Assembly (NCBI RefSeq): GCF_023898315.1 | Contig: NC_064621.1 | Location: 540,413,383-540,477,382, forward strand | Direction: 5' to 3' | DNA length: 64,000 bases | DNA from: Schistocerca nitens | Lineage: Eukaryota; Arthropoda; Insecta; Orthoptera; Acrididae | Shown: positions 1 to 11,168 of the stretch, one piece after another | Position numbering within the stretch: position 1 is the first letter of the stretch | Layout of the letters: every line of letters begins with the position of its first letter | Notes under the pieces: generated by a model | What the model saw: the letters and a program-made list of their open reading frames with translations, nothing else | Databases searched by the model: none | Told to the model about the DNA's origin: nothing | Program-made: the position numbers and the translations under genes

Positions 1-2582
1 AATAGTTGGTGGTGACTTTAATGTACCCTCGATATGTTGGCGAAAATACATGTTTAATTCCGTAGGTACGCATAAAATATCATCCGAAATTTTGCTAAAC
101 GCGTTCTCTGAAAATTACTTCGTGCAGTTAGTCCATGAGCCCACGCGAATAGTAAACGGCTGTGAAAACACACTTGACCTCTTAGCAACAAATAATCCTG
201 AGTTAATAACGAGCATCAAAACCGATACACGGATTAGTGGACACAGGGCTGTCATAGCGAGAATGAGTACTACAATCCCCAGATACTCCAAAAATAAGCG
301 AAAAATATACCTATAAAAAAAAGCAAATAAAAATTCTCTTGGCGCTTTCCTGTGAGACAATCTCCACTCATTCAAAATTAATAATATAAGAGTAGAAAGA
401 TGTGGCTTGAATTCAAAGAAATAGTATCGGCAGCAATTGAGAGATCTATACCAAATATATTAACAAACGACGGAGCTGATCCACCTTGGTACACAAAACG
501 GGTTAGAACACTGTTGCAGAAACAACGAAACAAACGCCAAATTTAAACAGACGCAAAATCCCCAAGACTGGTGATCTTTTACAGAAGCTCGAAATTGAGC
601 GCGGACTTCAATGCGACATGCTTATAACAGTTTCCACTACGAAACTTTGTCTCGAACCTGGCAGAAAGTCCAAAGAGATTCTGTTCGTATGTGAAGTAGG
701 ATTGTGGCAAGAAGCAATCACTGTCTTCTCTTCGCAATAGCAATGGAGATACTATCGAAGACAGTGCTGCCAAGGCAGAGTTACAAAACACAGCCTTCCG
801 AAATGCCTTTACAAAAGAAGACGAAATAAATATTCTAGAATTCGAAACGAGAATAGCTACCAACATGAGTAACGTAGAAGTAAATATCCTCGGAGTCGAA
901 TGGTTCAAATGGCTCTGAGCACTATGGGACTTAACAGCTGAGGTCATCAGTCCCCTAGAACTTAGAACTACTTAAACCTAACTAACCTAAGGACATCACA
1001 CATATCCATGCCCGAGGCAGGATTCGAACCTGCGATCGTAGCCGTCGCGCGGTTCCAGACTGAAGCGCCTAGAACCACGTGGCCACACCGGCCGGCCCCT
1101 CGGAGTCGTGAAGCAACTTAAATCACTTAATAAAAGCAAGTCTTCTGGTCCAGACTGTATACCAATAAGGTTCCTTTCGGTGTATGTTGATGCATTAGCT
1201 CCATACTTAACAACCATATACAACCGTTCGCTCGAAGAAAGATCCGTACTCAAAGACTGGACAGTTGCAGAGGGCACACCAATATTCAAGAAAGGTAGTA
1301 GGAGTAATCTACTAAATTACAGGCCCATGTCGTTAACGCCGATATGCAGCAGGATTTTGGAACATATATTGAGTACAAAAATTATGAATTACCTCGAAGA
1401 AAACTGTCTATTGACACACAGTCAACATGGGTTTAGAAAAATCGTTCCTGTGAAACACAACTAGCTCTTTATTCACATGAAGTGTTGAGTGGTATAGACA
1501 AAGGATTTCAGATCGATTCCGTATTTCTGGATTTCCGGAAGGCTTTTGACACTGTACCATACAAGCGGCCTGTAGAGAAATTGCGTGCTTATGGAATATC
1601 GCCTCAGTTATGTGACTGAATTTGTGATTTCCTGTCAGAGAGGTAGTAATTGACGGAAAGTCATCGAGTAAGACAGAAGTGACTTCTGGCTTTCCCCAAG
1701 GTAGTGTTATAGGTCCTTTGCTGTTCCTTATCTATATAAACGATTTGGGAGACGATCTGAGCAGCCGTCTTCGGTTGTTTGGAGATGATGCTGTCGTTTA
1801 TCGACTAATAAAGTCATCAGAAGATCAAAACAAATTGCAAAACGATTTAGAAAAGATATCTGAATGGTGCGAAAAGTGGCAGTTGACCCTGAATAACGAA
1901 AAGTGTGAGGTCATCCACATGAGTGCTAAAAGGAACTCGTTAAACTTCGGTTACACAATAAATCAGTCTAATCTAAAAGTTCAACTAAATACCTAGGTAT
2001 TACAATTACGAACAACTTAAGCTGGAAGGAACACACAGAAATTGTTCTGGGAAAGACTAAGCAAAGACTGCGTTTTCTTGTCAGGACAGTCAGGAAATGT
2101 AACAGATCTACTAAGGAGACTGCCTACACTACGCTTGTCCATCCTCTTTTAGAATATCGCTGCGCGGTGTGGGATCCTTACCAGATAGGACTGACGAAGT
2201 ACATCGAAAAAGTTCAAAGAAAGGCAGCACGTTTTGTATTATCGCAGAACATGGGAGAGAGTGTCACAGAAATGATACAGGATTTGGGCTGGACATCATT
2301 AAAAGTAAGGCCTTTTTCTTTGAGGTGGAATATTCTCACGAAATTCCAATCACCAACTTTCTCCTCCGAATGCGAAAATATTTTGTTGACACCGACCTAC
2401 ATAGGGGGAAACAATCACCACGATAAAATAAGGGAAATCAGAGCTGGTACGGGAAGGTATAGGTGTTCGTTCTTTCCGTGCGCTATACGAGATTGGAATA
2501 ATAGAGAAATGTGAAGGTGGTTCGATGAACCCTCTGCCAGGCGCTTAAATGTGATTCGCAGACTGTCCGTATAGATGTAGAA
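1..2582 (+). mobile_element. CR1-like LINE copy A1 (endonuclease to RT, decayed)
   Basis: Non-LTR retrotransposon relic cut by the left window edge. The start reads as the end of an APE-type endonuclease (GGDFN motif near base 9, then a stretch ending SGHRAVIARM near 235-270). The RT follows in several frames: SGPDCIPIRFL near 1148, QHGFRK near 1425, DFRKAFDTVPY near 1531, FPQGSVIGPLLFLIYINDL near 1688, and the catalytic box as LFGDDAVVY near 1777. The C-terminal part (EKVQRKAARFVL, DLGWTSLKVR) ends near 2515, and the tail carries a TAGATG-like unit near 2572. Frame changes and stops make it non-functional. A SINE interrupts it at 899-1097. The clade (CR1 group) is inferred from motif style and the microsatellite-like tail. 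Confidence 0.85.
899..1097 (-). mobile_element. tRNA-derived SINE inserted in LINE A1
   Basis: On the minus strand the element begins with a tRNA-like head: an A-box-like stretch, then the B box GGTTCGAATCC near 1023-1033. A family-specific body ends in AGCCATTTGAACCATT. It is flanked by an 11-bp target-site duplication, CCTCGGAGTCG, at 888-898 and 1098-1108. The sister LINE copy has the same site unoccupied at 15573-15583, which fixes both borders. The same family occurs at 4744-4942 and 43757-43942. Confidence 0.92.
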
Positions 2583-2843
2583 CTGTGGGTGGCTGTGTAT
2601 CATTATATTGTCATATTTATATAAATACATCAAGAAACTGAGATGTAATTTCAAAGTGATCACCAAATGATTCGTTACAATGGTTTAGTGTGTTGTACAT
2701 TTACAAAGGTGGGCCATTTCATTGGCTTTCATGTACAGGTGAAATTACTGTGCGGAGTGGACATATATGTAACCTGAGACCACCACAATGGAAATTGCCA
2801 GTTCAACTTTACAGTAACTAAAGCCAAATTTCCTTTCCTTCCT
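2583..2843 (+). repeat. 260-bp 3' extension shared with LINE A2
   Basis: The sequence directly downstream of the LINE A1 tail matches 17069-17320, downstream of LINE A2, at roughly 95% by eye. It has no LINE coding content. The match ends near the shared word GCCAAATTTC in both copies. It may be a longer 3' UTR of this lineage or a 3' transduction of flanking DNA. Confidence 0.8.
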
Positions 2844-3203
2844 TGTATTATCGCGAAATATGGGAGAGAGTGTCACAGAAATGATACAGGATTTGGGCTG
2901 GACATCATTAAAAGACAGGCGTTGTTCGTTGTGACGGAATCTTCTCACGAAATTCCTATCAACAACTTTCTCCTCAGAATGCGAAAATATTTTGTTGACA
3001 CTGACCTACATCGGGAGAATCGATCACCACTATAAAATAACGGAAATCAGAACTCGTACGGTGAGCTATAGGTGTTCGTTCTTTCCGCGCGCTATACGAG
3101 ATTGGAGTAATAGAAAATTGTGAAGGTGGTTCGATGAATCCTCTGCCAGGCACTTAGTTGTGATTTGCAGAGTATCCATGTAGATAGATGTAGATGAATA
3201 TAA
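2835..3203 (+). mobile_element. CR1-like LINE 3' fragment
   Basis: A second, 5'-truncated copy of the LINE A 3' end. It starts in the RT C-terminal stretch GESVTEMIQDLGWTSLK near 2862 and ends with a GTAGATAGATGTAGATG-like tail near 3177-3203. It is more diverged from A1 and A2 than they are from each other. Confidence 0.8.
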
Positions 3204-3214
3204 CTTGCTGTGTG

Positions 3215-3610
3215 CTCCATACCAAGAAATTCTTAATCCAGTCACAAATTTCGCTTGATACCCTCTACGATCATCCTTTTGATAACAAGCGTTTGTGTGG
3301 TACTGAGTGAAATGTTTTTCGGAAATCGAGTAACACTGCATGTACGTGACTGCCTTAACCCATGGCTTTCAGTACGTCGTCTGAGAAAAGTACAAGTCAG
3401 GTTTCACATGATCGACTTTTTCGAAATCCGTGCTGGTTGGCATGGAGAAGGTCATTCTGTTCGAGGTATCTCAGTACCTTTGCGCTCAGAGTATGTTCTA
3501 AGTTTCTGTAACAAATTGATGTCAAGACTATTGAACGGTAGTTCTGTGCATCACTTCTGCTACCCGAGAGTGACCTGTGGTTTCTTCCAGCTAAATCGAC
3601 ACGATTTTTT
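3215..3610 (-). mobile_element. CR1-like LINE RT fragment, reverse orientation
   Basis: The minus strand matches the stretch of the CR1-like RT before the catalytic box that is also seen in reverse at 6660-7000 (shared words such as TTTTCGGAAATC followed by ACTGCAT). No frame stays open across it. It abuts the forward 3' fragment at 2835-3203, giving a head-to-tail scramble of LINE pieces. Confidence 0.6.
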
Positions 3611-4429
3611 TTTGTTCTAGGGATTTACAGTAATTAATGGATTATAATTATAGTTAATGGAAGGTGTAATGTACACCCTCCTTCCTACTTGCAGTGATTG
3701 TCCACAATAAGCTAAGTCTTTTATGAAAAATTTGAGAATAGCGAAGATGACGATAAACTTTCTAGTTTACATAGCTTTTCGTGTAGAATTCGCTCCAGTT
3801 CTTCTTGTCTATGGGATCCGATTCTTGAAGCTGAAAATGTCACATTTTAGGTCCTCACGGTTGGATTATCAAAATAACTTTGAAGATTGTTGTTGTAGAA
3901 TTTTTGTTGCTGCGTTAATATATTTTGCCACATTTCAGTATATCATACAGTCTTTCGATTTTTCACATTAACAAAGCCGAAATTACATTGTTCGAATAAA
4001 ATGCAAAAATACGTCCGATCACATCAGAGGCATGCATACTACTGTCTCACTAACCGGAAATAACAGCATTCCAAAGGGTTCTACTAGTTGCTGTTACGTT
4101 ATTACTTTCAATTATTATTTCATAAATGGATCCAGAAATAAACATAGTAACTGTGCAATATTGTATAATTAATAACAGAAATTTTAAGTATGCCCAATAA
4201 TTCGTAATTCCAAATATTTCTTTAAGAAGTAATTTTGACGGTACATTCAGAACTAGTACTTAACGATTGAAACATCGAAAATAAAGTAATTTCTTTTCAC
4301 AAATTTTGGCTTGAAATATAACATACTGTGTATAAAATTATATGAAAGTTTTCAGAAAAGCAGCTGAGATAATGCTGACCTGTCCAAAATTCGAAAAATA
4401 ATACTGGTATCAACAACTACTGTTGAGGA
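3611..4429. other. AT-rich DNA, nothing recognised
   Basis: AT-rich sequence with no convincing coding stretch, RNA gene or repeat border. The short open frame near 3723-3971 has no recognisable motif. Confidence 0.5.
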
Positions 4430-4736
4430 AAAGTAATTCTAGAGGAGGATGTCCCGTTACAAGGGGCTAACTCATCTACAAATTGGGTTTAGAATCTGAC
4501 AGGGATGCCATCAGGCCCTGGTTTGAAGTGTCTGTCAGTTTAGTTATTCTGGAATCTCCATGACGCACTCCCTTTGGCTAAACAAACCTGTGACTATTTG
4601 TGCTGCCCGTCTTTGAATTTGATCAGTATAGTCCGTTAGTCCTGTTTAACACGAGCCCTACGCACGAGCAGTACTGTGCAGAGCCCGGCAAAGGGACCTT
4701 CCATATTTGGAGAAGCAGTGTATGAGTTGTGGTGGG
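4430..4736 (-). mobile_element. CR1-like LINE fragment, reverse orientation
   Basis: Minus-strand pieces match CR1-like LINE coding sequence. One is a SGPDGIP-type RT stretch near 4480-4530. Another is the late region normally read as VWDP..GLTEYID..Q near 4600-4650. Heavily decayed. A SINE sits immediately to its right. Confidence 0.5.
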
Positions 4737-4743
4737 GTTATTG

Positions 4744-4942
4744 GCTCTGAGCACTATGGCTCTGAGCACCATGCGACTCAACTTCTGAGGTCATCAGTAG
4801 CCTAGAACTTAGAACTAATTAAACCTAACTAACCTAAGGACATCACACATATCCATTCCCGAGGCAGGATTCGAACCTGCGACCGTAGCGGTCGCTCGGT
4901 TCCAGACAGTAGCGCCTAGAACCGCACGGCCACTCCGGACGA
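4744..4942 (-). mobile_element. tRNA-derived SINE, second copy
   Basis: Same family and orientation as 899-1097: B box on the minus strand near 4868-4878, and the AGGTCATCAG..CCTAGAACTTAG body near 4790-4812. The distal end has a short internal duplication (GGCTCTGAGCAC twice near 4744-4770). A 7-bp target-site duplication GTTATTG lies at 4737-4743 and 4943-4949. Confidence 0.88.
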
Positions 4943-5007
4943 GTTATTGATGTGGACGAAGTATCAGCGGATAGCAGCGTACGTGCCATTTCCAACAGGT
5001 GCAATGG

Positions 5008-5165
5008 CTTCGCTAGGTGAGCATCGTGCATTTGTTGTGGAGGAATATATTCCTAATGGTGCTTCTGTGATTACTACACAAGCGAGCGTTTCGCATTCGG
5101 TTCGAATTTGGCCAACGTGATTCTCTTCCTGATGAGAATTTATTCGAGTTTTGGTATGAACATTT
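5008..5165 (+). mobile_element. Tc1/mariner-superfamily transposase N-terminal fragment
   Basis: The + strand reads GEHRAFVVEEYIPNGASVITTQ from about 5016. It then continues in another frame as FGQRDSLPDENLFEFWYEHF near 5107-5160. This resembles the N-terminal helix-turn-helix of Tc1/mariner-type transposases of the EHRAFVVE..F..N.S..ATQRAFR form. Only the first ~50 residues remain, with a frame change. The assignment rests on motif memory. Confidence 0.55.
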
Positions 5166-5404
5166 TTCGAAGAAGATGCCGTAATGATACCGGTTAATTC
5201 AGATTGTTACTGTCACATGATAGAGACCTAAATTAAACCAGCTTTTTTGGGACCGTGGCTAGGGAGAAGTCTGGTTCCAACAATAGGGAGCCACAACTCA
5301 CACTTATCGGTGTTCTGTAGAAATTTTGAAACAGTTATTTCCTCAATGTCCTCTCTCTTCGCGAGGATACATCATCCGGCCTCTAAGGTCACCCTATTTA
5401 TCAC

Positions 5405-5910
5405 CTTACAGCCTGCCCAGCTAGCCGCGCGGTCTAACGCGCCGCTTCCCGAGCGGGAAGGCGTGCCGCACCCCAGCACGAATCCGGCCGGCGGATTAGT
5501 GTCGAGGTCCGGCGTGCCGGCCAGCCTGTGGATGGTTTTCGGGCGGTTTTCCATCTACCTCGGCGAATGCGGGCTTGTTCCCCTTACTCCGCCTCAGTTA
5601 CACTGTGTCAGCGATTGCTGCACAAACACCGTTTCCATGTATGTATACACTATAATTATTCTACCACGCCAACATTTGGGGCTACACTTGTCTGGTATGA
5701 GACGTTCCCAGGGTGAGCGGGGAGGGGGGGGGGAGGTGTTCCACTGGAGGCTGAACTCCACAATAACCCTGAGTTTGGTGTTTGGTGTGGGGTGGGTGCA
5801 CTGCTGTCACCTGTTGTGGGGTTGCAAACAACTGAGGGCTTCGGTGGGATGAAGCCTCTCTGTCACTTCTAGGTCCCCGGATTAATACACACATTCATAC
5901 ATACATATAA
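5405..5910 (+). mobile_element. long tRNA-derived SINE with CATA-type tail
   Basis: The head resembles a tRNA gene (AGCTAGCCGCGCGGTCTAACGC near 5410-5432, an A-box-like stretch). A GC-rich body of about 430 bp follows, ending in a simple tail of ATACA/CATA units near 5885-5910. It is far more GC-rich than its flanks. A 200-codon open frame runs through it but is a by-product of base composition. No clear target-site duplication was found, so borders are approximate. Confidence 0.7.
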
Positions 5911-6140
5911 CCTTGTGATATATTTTTCTTTGTGGACACTTAAAGGGTGAAATGCACAAAAATAGCCCCTCAACCCTGCAAGCGTGTAAGGAGGTAATTA
6001 CCCAGAAAGTGGCTGCCATTGCTTCGGAAATGACCCAAAGAACTACGGACAACTTCTGGGAAAGGCTTCTTCAGTGTGTCAACAATGGAGAATGCCATTT
6101 TCTGCTCATAATTTTTAAAACCAGATGATGTAAAAAGGCA

Positions 6141-7250
6141 TAGTATTTATTGTTCACAAATAAAGGTATTTTCACTATTTCTTTTTTTTTTGTAATTACC
6201 TTTTGAAATAAGCGAGGTCCTTTTGGTGGACCTTGTAGAATGACTCGCATTGAGAGCTTTGTAAGCAATCTTTTTTGTAGACTGCTTAGATTTTTCTAGT
6301 GTCCTGTCACTGTCACCTGCTTTATTTATGGCTGAGCTTATGTCGTAACCACGTTTTATATCCCTGCAAACTGAAACACACAGATATTTGTATGAGTTTA
6401 CAGATTCCAATTCTGACTCGTTGGTATTATAATCACAGGACACTACATCTTTTCGTATTGAAAACTGCACAGTTTTCATTTCAGAACATTTTCTAATCAA
6501 TATCTGACTGAGTATTTGTGCAGCTTTTCACAGGCAAAACAATTACAGATAAGTGCATCATTTGCAAAAAGTTTGACATTACTACTAATTTCACTTGCGT
6601 GGAAGATACCTGAAGTTACGTCTACATCTGTCAATGATTCTCCATCAAAGATAAAATGCTGCATCCACCCTACCGTAAATCCTCAATTCCGTCACGAATC
6701 ACGCTCGATAGCTCATGTGTGATCTCACTTTTGATAATATGCATGGATGTGCTAATTTGCCATACGCTTTTCGGAAATCAAGAAATACTGCATCTACCTG
6801 ACTGCCTTGATCCACAGCTTTCAGTATGTCATGGGAGAAAAGTGTGAGTTGGGTTTCACATGACCCATGTTTTTTGGACTCTGTGTTGGCTAGCATGGAG
6901 GAAGACATTTTATTCGAGAGACCTCATTATATCTGACCTCATAATGTGTCCCAAGATTCTACAATAGATGGGTGTCAAGGACACTGAACAGTAGTTTGGT
7001 GGATCACTTCTGCCACTCTTCTTATAGATGGATGTGAACTATGCTTTCTTACAAGTACTGGGTACAGTTTTTTGTTCGAGGTATCTACAGTATGTTATGG
7101 TTAAAAGAAGGGCTTACGAACGCAACCGCAAATTCTATAAAGGATCTCATGGCGATTCCATCGGCCTGGATGAACTTTTAGCTGTTTCTAGATGTTACTG
7201 CTAGTAATTTAAATGACCTGAGTCAAAGGAACATGTTGGAGTGTGTTTCT
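6141..7250 (-). mobile_element. CR1-like LINE RT relic, reverse orientation
   Basis: The minus strand gives RT pieces. One covers ASMLANTESKKHGSCETQLTLFSHDILKAVDQGSQVDAVFLDFRKAY (6740-6900). Another is the late region around NSYKYLCVSVCRDIKRGYDIS..NKA (6300-6410). They belong to the same broad group as LINE A (QHGFR.HRSCETQL..LDFRKAFDTV) but are a divergent subfamily. Several frame changes and stops are present. Confidence 0.7.
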
Positions 7251-9005
7251 TGAAGTTTTCCCAGCAGATAGAATATTCCACCATCTTTCGAGAGTACATC
7301 TAGGATAGCAATAATTCTTCTTCCTACGCTCCGGCTAGAAATGCATAGCTATCTTGAAAGTGAGTTGGTTACTTGAAGATATCAAGACAATTAATTGCCG
7401 TAATATCAGAAAAGGAAATATTGTTATCCCAGGTGAACGGCTGAAAGATGATTGAATAGGATGGAGAGTCTTTGACCTCTATAGAGGTAACTGGGGGATA
7501 TTTGAAGCGCGTCGCTTAGATGTCGTCTACAGCACATCCATTTCCTAAACTGCGATCTTCTGGGCTGAACAGGTTGTAGATTATAGCATTATCGATCTGT
7601 GATTCATCATTTTTCCTATTCTTGCTTCCTTGCATTGTATGCTATCATTTATTGAAGAATATGATCAGATGCATTGAACTTGAGGACTAGTAAGCGCTTG
7701 TTAAGAGTTGCATTCTTTGTGAGGAGGGACACGTACTCATTCTGCTGAAGGGTTCTTGTGCAACAGTACCAAGAGAAAACCCACTAAGGTTCCCTACTCC
7801 TTGTCTACGCTAAAACGTTTAGGAGGCTATCTGTGCCAGAAATGACTCATCGTAAACGCCAAAATAAACTCTATTTTCTTTTAAAGAAAATCACTTAGTT
7901 CGTGTGAGTTTCTTGAAGATATAATCTGGAGTAAGAAAGAACGTAATTTCGGAAGAAAACTCAGGGACAGTCAGGCATTTCCCACGCTCCTGTGTCTTCA
8001 AAGGGCTCCAAAACAGCGGAAAATTATATGCTTCAGCGAAGATCCGTGTAAGATTTGTTATAATTTTCAGTTTTATTAAGTTACAAACCAATCTCATTGT
8101 GTAATTGGTGACAGGAAAAAGGCGGGAGGGTAACAGTAGCCTGGGGTGGTTAGAAGTTTGACTAAAAATCTTAAGGTCGGTCCTCGGAATTGTTTTCTGT
8201 CGCTTATCGCTTCTATCCATTCAGGGAACACTTTGTGTCTGTGAAAGAAGTTGTGTTGTTCTGTTTTTCTCACCGTGGGTTTGACTATAAGTCAATCTAA
8301 AACTGGGAGTGTAACTCAGCCATGCAACAAAGGGCACTTTGGGAACAAAACAAATATGAGAGTTGATAACAGCTTTGCTTTACTCTCTCAAGGAGCGTTT
8401 TCTGCTCTTTGTCTCTATTGTGCAAAACCACCCTGTATGTACAACTGTTGGTGTATAGGTGTACTAACAGCTGTCAATGCTGTGAAAACTTAATAACAGA
8501 GAAAAGCGAGCCCTTTGATCGAAGAAAAATGACTGCCAAGTTGTTAATTTCTGAATTTTGTGGCAAAAAGGTTTTGTAAAAAGCACTCCATATCACCAAC
8601 AGAGAATTGCGTGGATTAGGAGGAGGAAGTAGTCTTCTTATTTCGTGAATTCAGAAAGCGACGCCCTGACGGCGTGTAGCAAGTACTTTTTGACACGTAA
8701 TGAGACGTGATATGAGGAACAAGCAAAATACGCAATAGCCCTGAGATACTGCTGTGTTCATTTGCCTAAGCTGGCTGTTGCTTTTACGCTAATATTGCAA
8801 ATCGTTCCGAAAATATGAATGACTGTCCGACGATATTAATATGATGACCAGCAAGCAATATAAAACGCACAGATCCTTGACGAATCCCTTATGGATACAG
8901 GGAAAACAAACAGGTGTAATATCACCAAGGAACTGTATGATTTCGAATGCATTGAAAGCGCGGCGGTCTTTTGTTTCTTACGAACTTGCGTCAACGAACT
9001 TGGCG
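7251..9005. other. unrecognised upstream sequence
   Basis: No recognisable coding region, RNA gene or repeat border. The open frames at 7891-8220 (-) and 8251-8493 (+) carry no motif I know. 7251-7560 may be further decay of the neighbouring LINE. GC content rises from about 8940 towards the TATA-type motif at 9006. Confidence 0.4.
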
Positions 9006-9013
9006 TATAAATA
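9006..9013 (+). promoter_or_regulatory. TATA-type core promoter candidate upstream of Ube3a
   Basis: A TATAAATA box lies in a GC-richer stretch (about 8940-9110) within AT-rich surroundings. A splice-donor-like CTGAG|GTCAGT follows at 9100-9107. An acceptor-like TGCGCAG lies 13 bp before the first Ube3a ATG (near 10303-10309). Together these would fit a short 5' UTR exon about 1.2 kb upstream of the coding start. It could equally be the promoter of an unrecognised repeat. Confidence 0.3.
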
Positions 9014-10322
9014 GGACGCGGCTAGATCCCGAGGCGGTTGACCGCAGCGTGCGGAAGAGGGCGGTGGAACTTGCGCGTTCAGTACCGCTGGCTTCCATCC
9101 TGAGGTCAGTGCTTTGCACCGTAATATGGAATTTGTACTAACTCGTTCTAATCACTGCGTAGACCTTTGTACTTGTGCCTCAGACAAATGTTTCGCTACA
9201 GTCATTTGTGTCAAAAGTGTTTAACCCAACAAATGCATTTAATAACAGGGGAAACAGAGTGGTCAATATACTGAGAAATATGAGTGATGAAGTATACGGA
9301 AGCGAAACATGCATAACTGTGCATGAGTTGAATGTAAAAAGATAGACAATTACGAAGACCTACTCACTGCAAAAAGATAATAAAAAATCACTGTGGACCA
9401 TATATCCGACGTTCGCATGTCGTCTGGAACTTTCGAGAAAATGTTTTAATGAATTTGTCACTGCAATGACTTTCTCTTCCCTTCGGTTTCAGAAAATAAA
9501 ATTACAATAAACGACTGTGCAGATATTTCCAGTACTGTAGCAACAAGTATCTTTTTATAGTTTTCAGTCCTTGACATTTCTGACAGGGAAAGATAAGGAA
9601 TCCGTACAACTAATATCGAACATATCAGTCGACAGCTCTAGATCGATTTTAACACAGCGCTGTACTGGATATACACGCCCCTCCTCGGTCTCTTGACAGA
9701 ATTGGAATCGCAATTCCGTATTGTGCGGATAGTTCATTTTCATATGGTTTTCTGTCTGAGCTGCAGCTATTGAATGCGTTCATACGTACTTGATTTCCCT
9801 GCTACCATTGCTTTTCCGTTTTTGTGACTGTGATTCTTTTACTTTCAATAAATACACCTGTAGCAGGTATACCACCATCAAATAAAACAAAAGCCACCTG
9901 CTTCCCATTCATTACATATTTTGTTTTGAAACAAAAAACAAAAGCATACAAAATGGACATGTTTTCATGATCGGTTCATTCTTCCTGTAAACACAAGGAG
10001 AAATTCGTTGGAAACGGGGAGTGACACGTCGGATAGGGAAGTGTGTGTACCGTACCTTCGCGGCAAGTATAGTGTTGTGCTTCAAACAGCCGAATGCAGA
10101 GATGTTATCCGTGTTTCCAGGTGTAGCATCTTTGCAGTTCCTATCGTCCCAGCCAAACTTATCGATCAATTATATTTGCAGACCTGTCTTTAAATTATTT
10201 GTTTTGATGCCCATGATTAAATGTTCGTGTACAGTTCTGCATAGATACCTTTGTATTTTAAGTAATACAGAAATTTTGCTTACGATTTTATAAATTCTGT
10301 GCTGCGCAGTCAACAACATTCT
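9014..10322. other. region upstream of Ube3a coding start
   Basis: No coding features recognised. It probably holds the 5' UTR and the first intron of Ube3a if the TATA candidate at 9006 is used. The 60-90-codon open frames near 9912-10293 show no known motif. Confidence 0.4.
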
Positions 10323-10372
10323 ATGAGCTCACAAAACAAGGAACACGAAAGGGAGGACGGCGAGGCCTCAAG
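10323..10372 (+). CDS. Ube3a: Ube3a coding exon 1 (N-terminal extension)
   Basis: Encodes MSSQNKEHEREDGEAS plus two bases of the next codon, ending at the donor AG|GTACGT (intron from 10373). The 114-bp intron ends at TGTAG (10485-10486), and the split codon joins in frame with exon 2. The joined product has 35 residues before the MKRAAAK start used by the short human isoform. The longer human isoforms also carry a short extension, ending EASR, so an acidic EAS-ending leader fits the family. The call depends on phase agreement and good splice sites; translation from the downstream MKRAAAK is also possible. Confidence 0.7.
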
Positions 10373-10486
10373 GTACGTTGAGTGGTGTGTAGCTAACGTC
10401 GTGGAAACATAAATATACGGATATCTTTGAAATGCGTATTTTACTACGATTCTTAATCTGCTGACTGCGTATTGTGATGCGTGTAG

Positions 10487-10649
10487 TTCTTCAGCTGCAT
10501 CGTCTTCAGAGTTAACATCAACGTCGCATTCAACAGACACAATGAAGCGAGCAGCTGCCAAGAAATTGATAGAGCGTTATTTTTACCAGTTAACCGATGG
10601 CTGTGGTAACACCAACTGTGATAATGAATTTTGTGCGTCGAGTGGGAAA
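10487..10649 (+). CDS. Ube3a: Ube3a coding exon 2 (first half of AZUL zinc domain)
   Basis: Reads a serine/threonine-rich leader, then [20 protein letters not shown] and [16 protein letters not shown], and ends at the donor AAA|GTATGT in phase 0. This is the N-terminus of UBE3A/E6AP, a HECT-type E3 ubiquitin ligase; human has [20 protein letters not shown] followed by CGNEACTNEFCASC. Counting from MKR, Cys21, Cys26 and Cys31 are the first three zinc ligands of the AZUL domain, which in human UBE3A is used for proteasome (Rpn10) binding. The internal ATG at 10542 is the probable alternative start. The match is strong over the whole exon. Confidence 0.93.
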
Positions 10650-10746
10650 GTATGTAAACATTGTGTGATTTCCTATTGGTTATATGTTACATTGAATTTA
10701 TTCTGGTTTATTTACGTAACTAACGTGTTAATTTCGTGGTGAACAG

Positions 10747-10999
10747 GTTAAGTCGTTGACACCAAACCAGGCAGCTGTACAGGCCATTCAGTTGTTCTCT
10801 CAGGAAGCACGACTTTGTGATGCACAGCCTACAAAAGTTGCAAGGACACAGCAAACCATGACGACCAAAAATAATGAAAAGGATTCAGTGAAGGGAGATG
10901 ATGTGACAAAGAATGACTCGTGCATGGGTGCAATAACCCCAACTAAAGTATTTACCATTCTCAATAAATTGGAGACGAATGATTCAGCACACTGTACAG
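10747..10999 (+). CDS. Ube3a: Ube3a coding exon 3 (second half of AZUL domain and linker)
   Basis: Follows a 97-bp intron (GTATGT..GAACAG). Reads VKSLTPNQAAVQAIQLFSQ then EARLCDAQPTK, and a low-complexity linker ending HCT, with donor ACAG|GTAAGG in phase 1. The cysteine of ARLCD falls at residue 60 counted from MKR, the same position as the fourth AZUL zinc ligand in human (AKLCDPHPSK), so the exon 2-3 join is right to the residue. The linker (about residues 71-120) is poorly conserved, as expected between AZUL and the next domain. Confidence 0.92.
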
Positions 11000-11168
11000 G
11001 TAAGGAAGATGGCACAATATAAATTTTCATTTTAGCATCTAAATCGTTTCTATGTTTCCTATGTAAAGATATTGACGAAATTTGTTACTGAATAGTTGTG
11101 AACAAGGCCTGAATTTATCTTTGCATAACAAATATATGCTGAGACATTCATGAAGCAATGGGAATTGG

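Noticed and set aside
5247-5852. A 201-codon open frame as a protein gene
   Set aside because: It runs through a GC-rich tRNA-derived SINE and has no protein motif.
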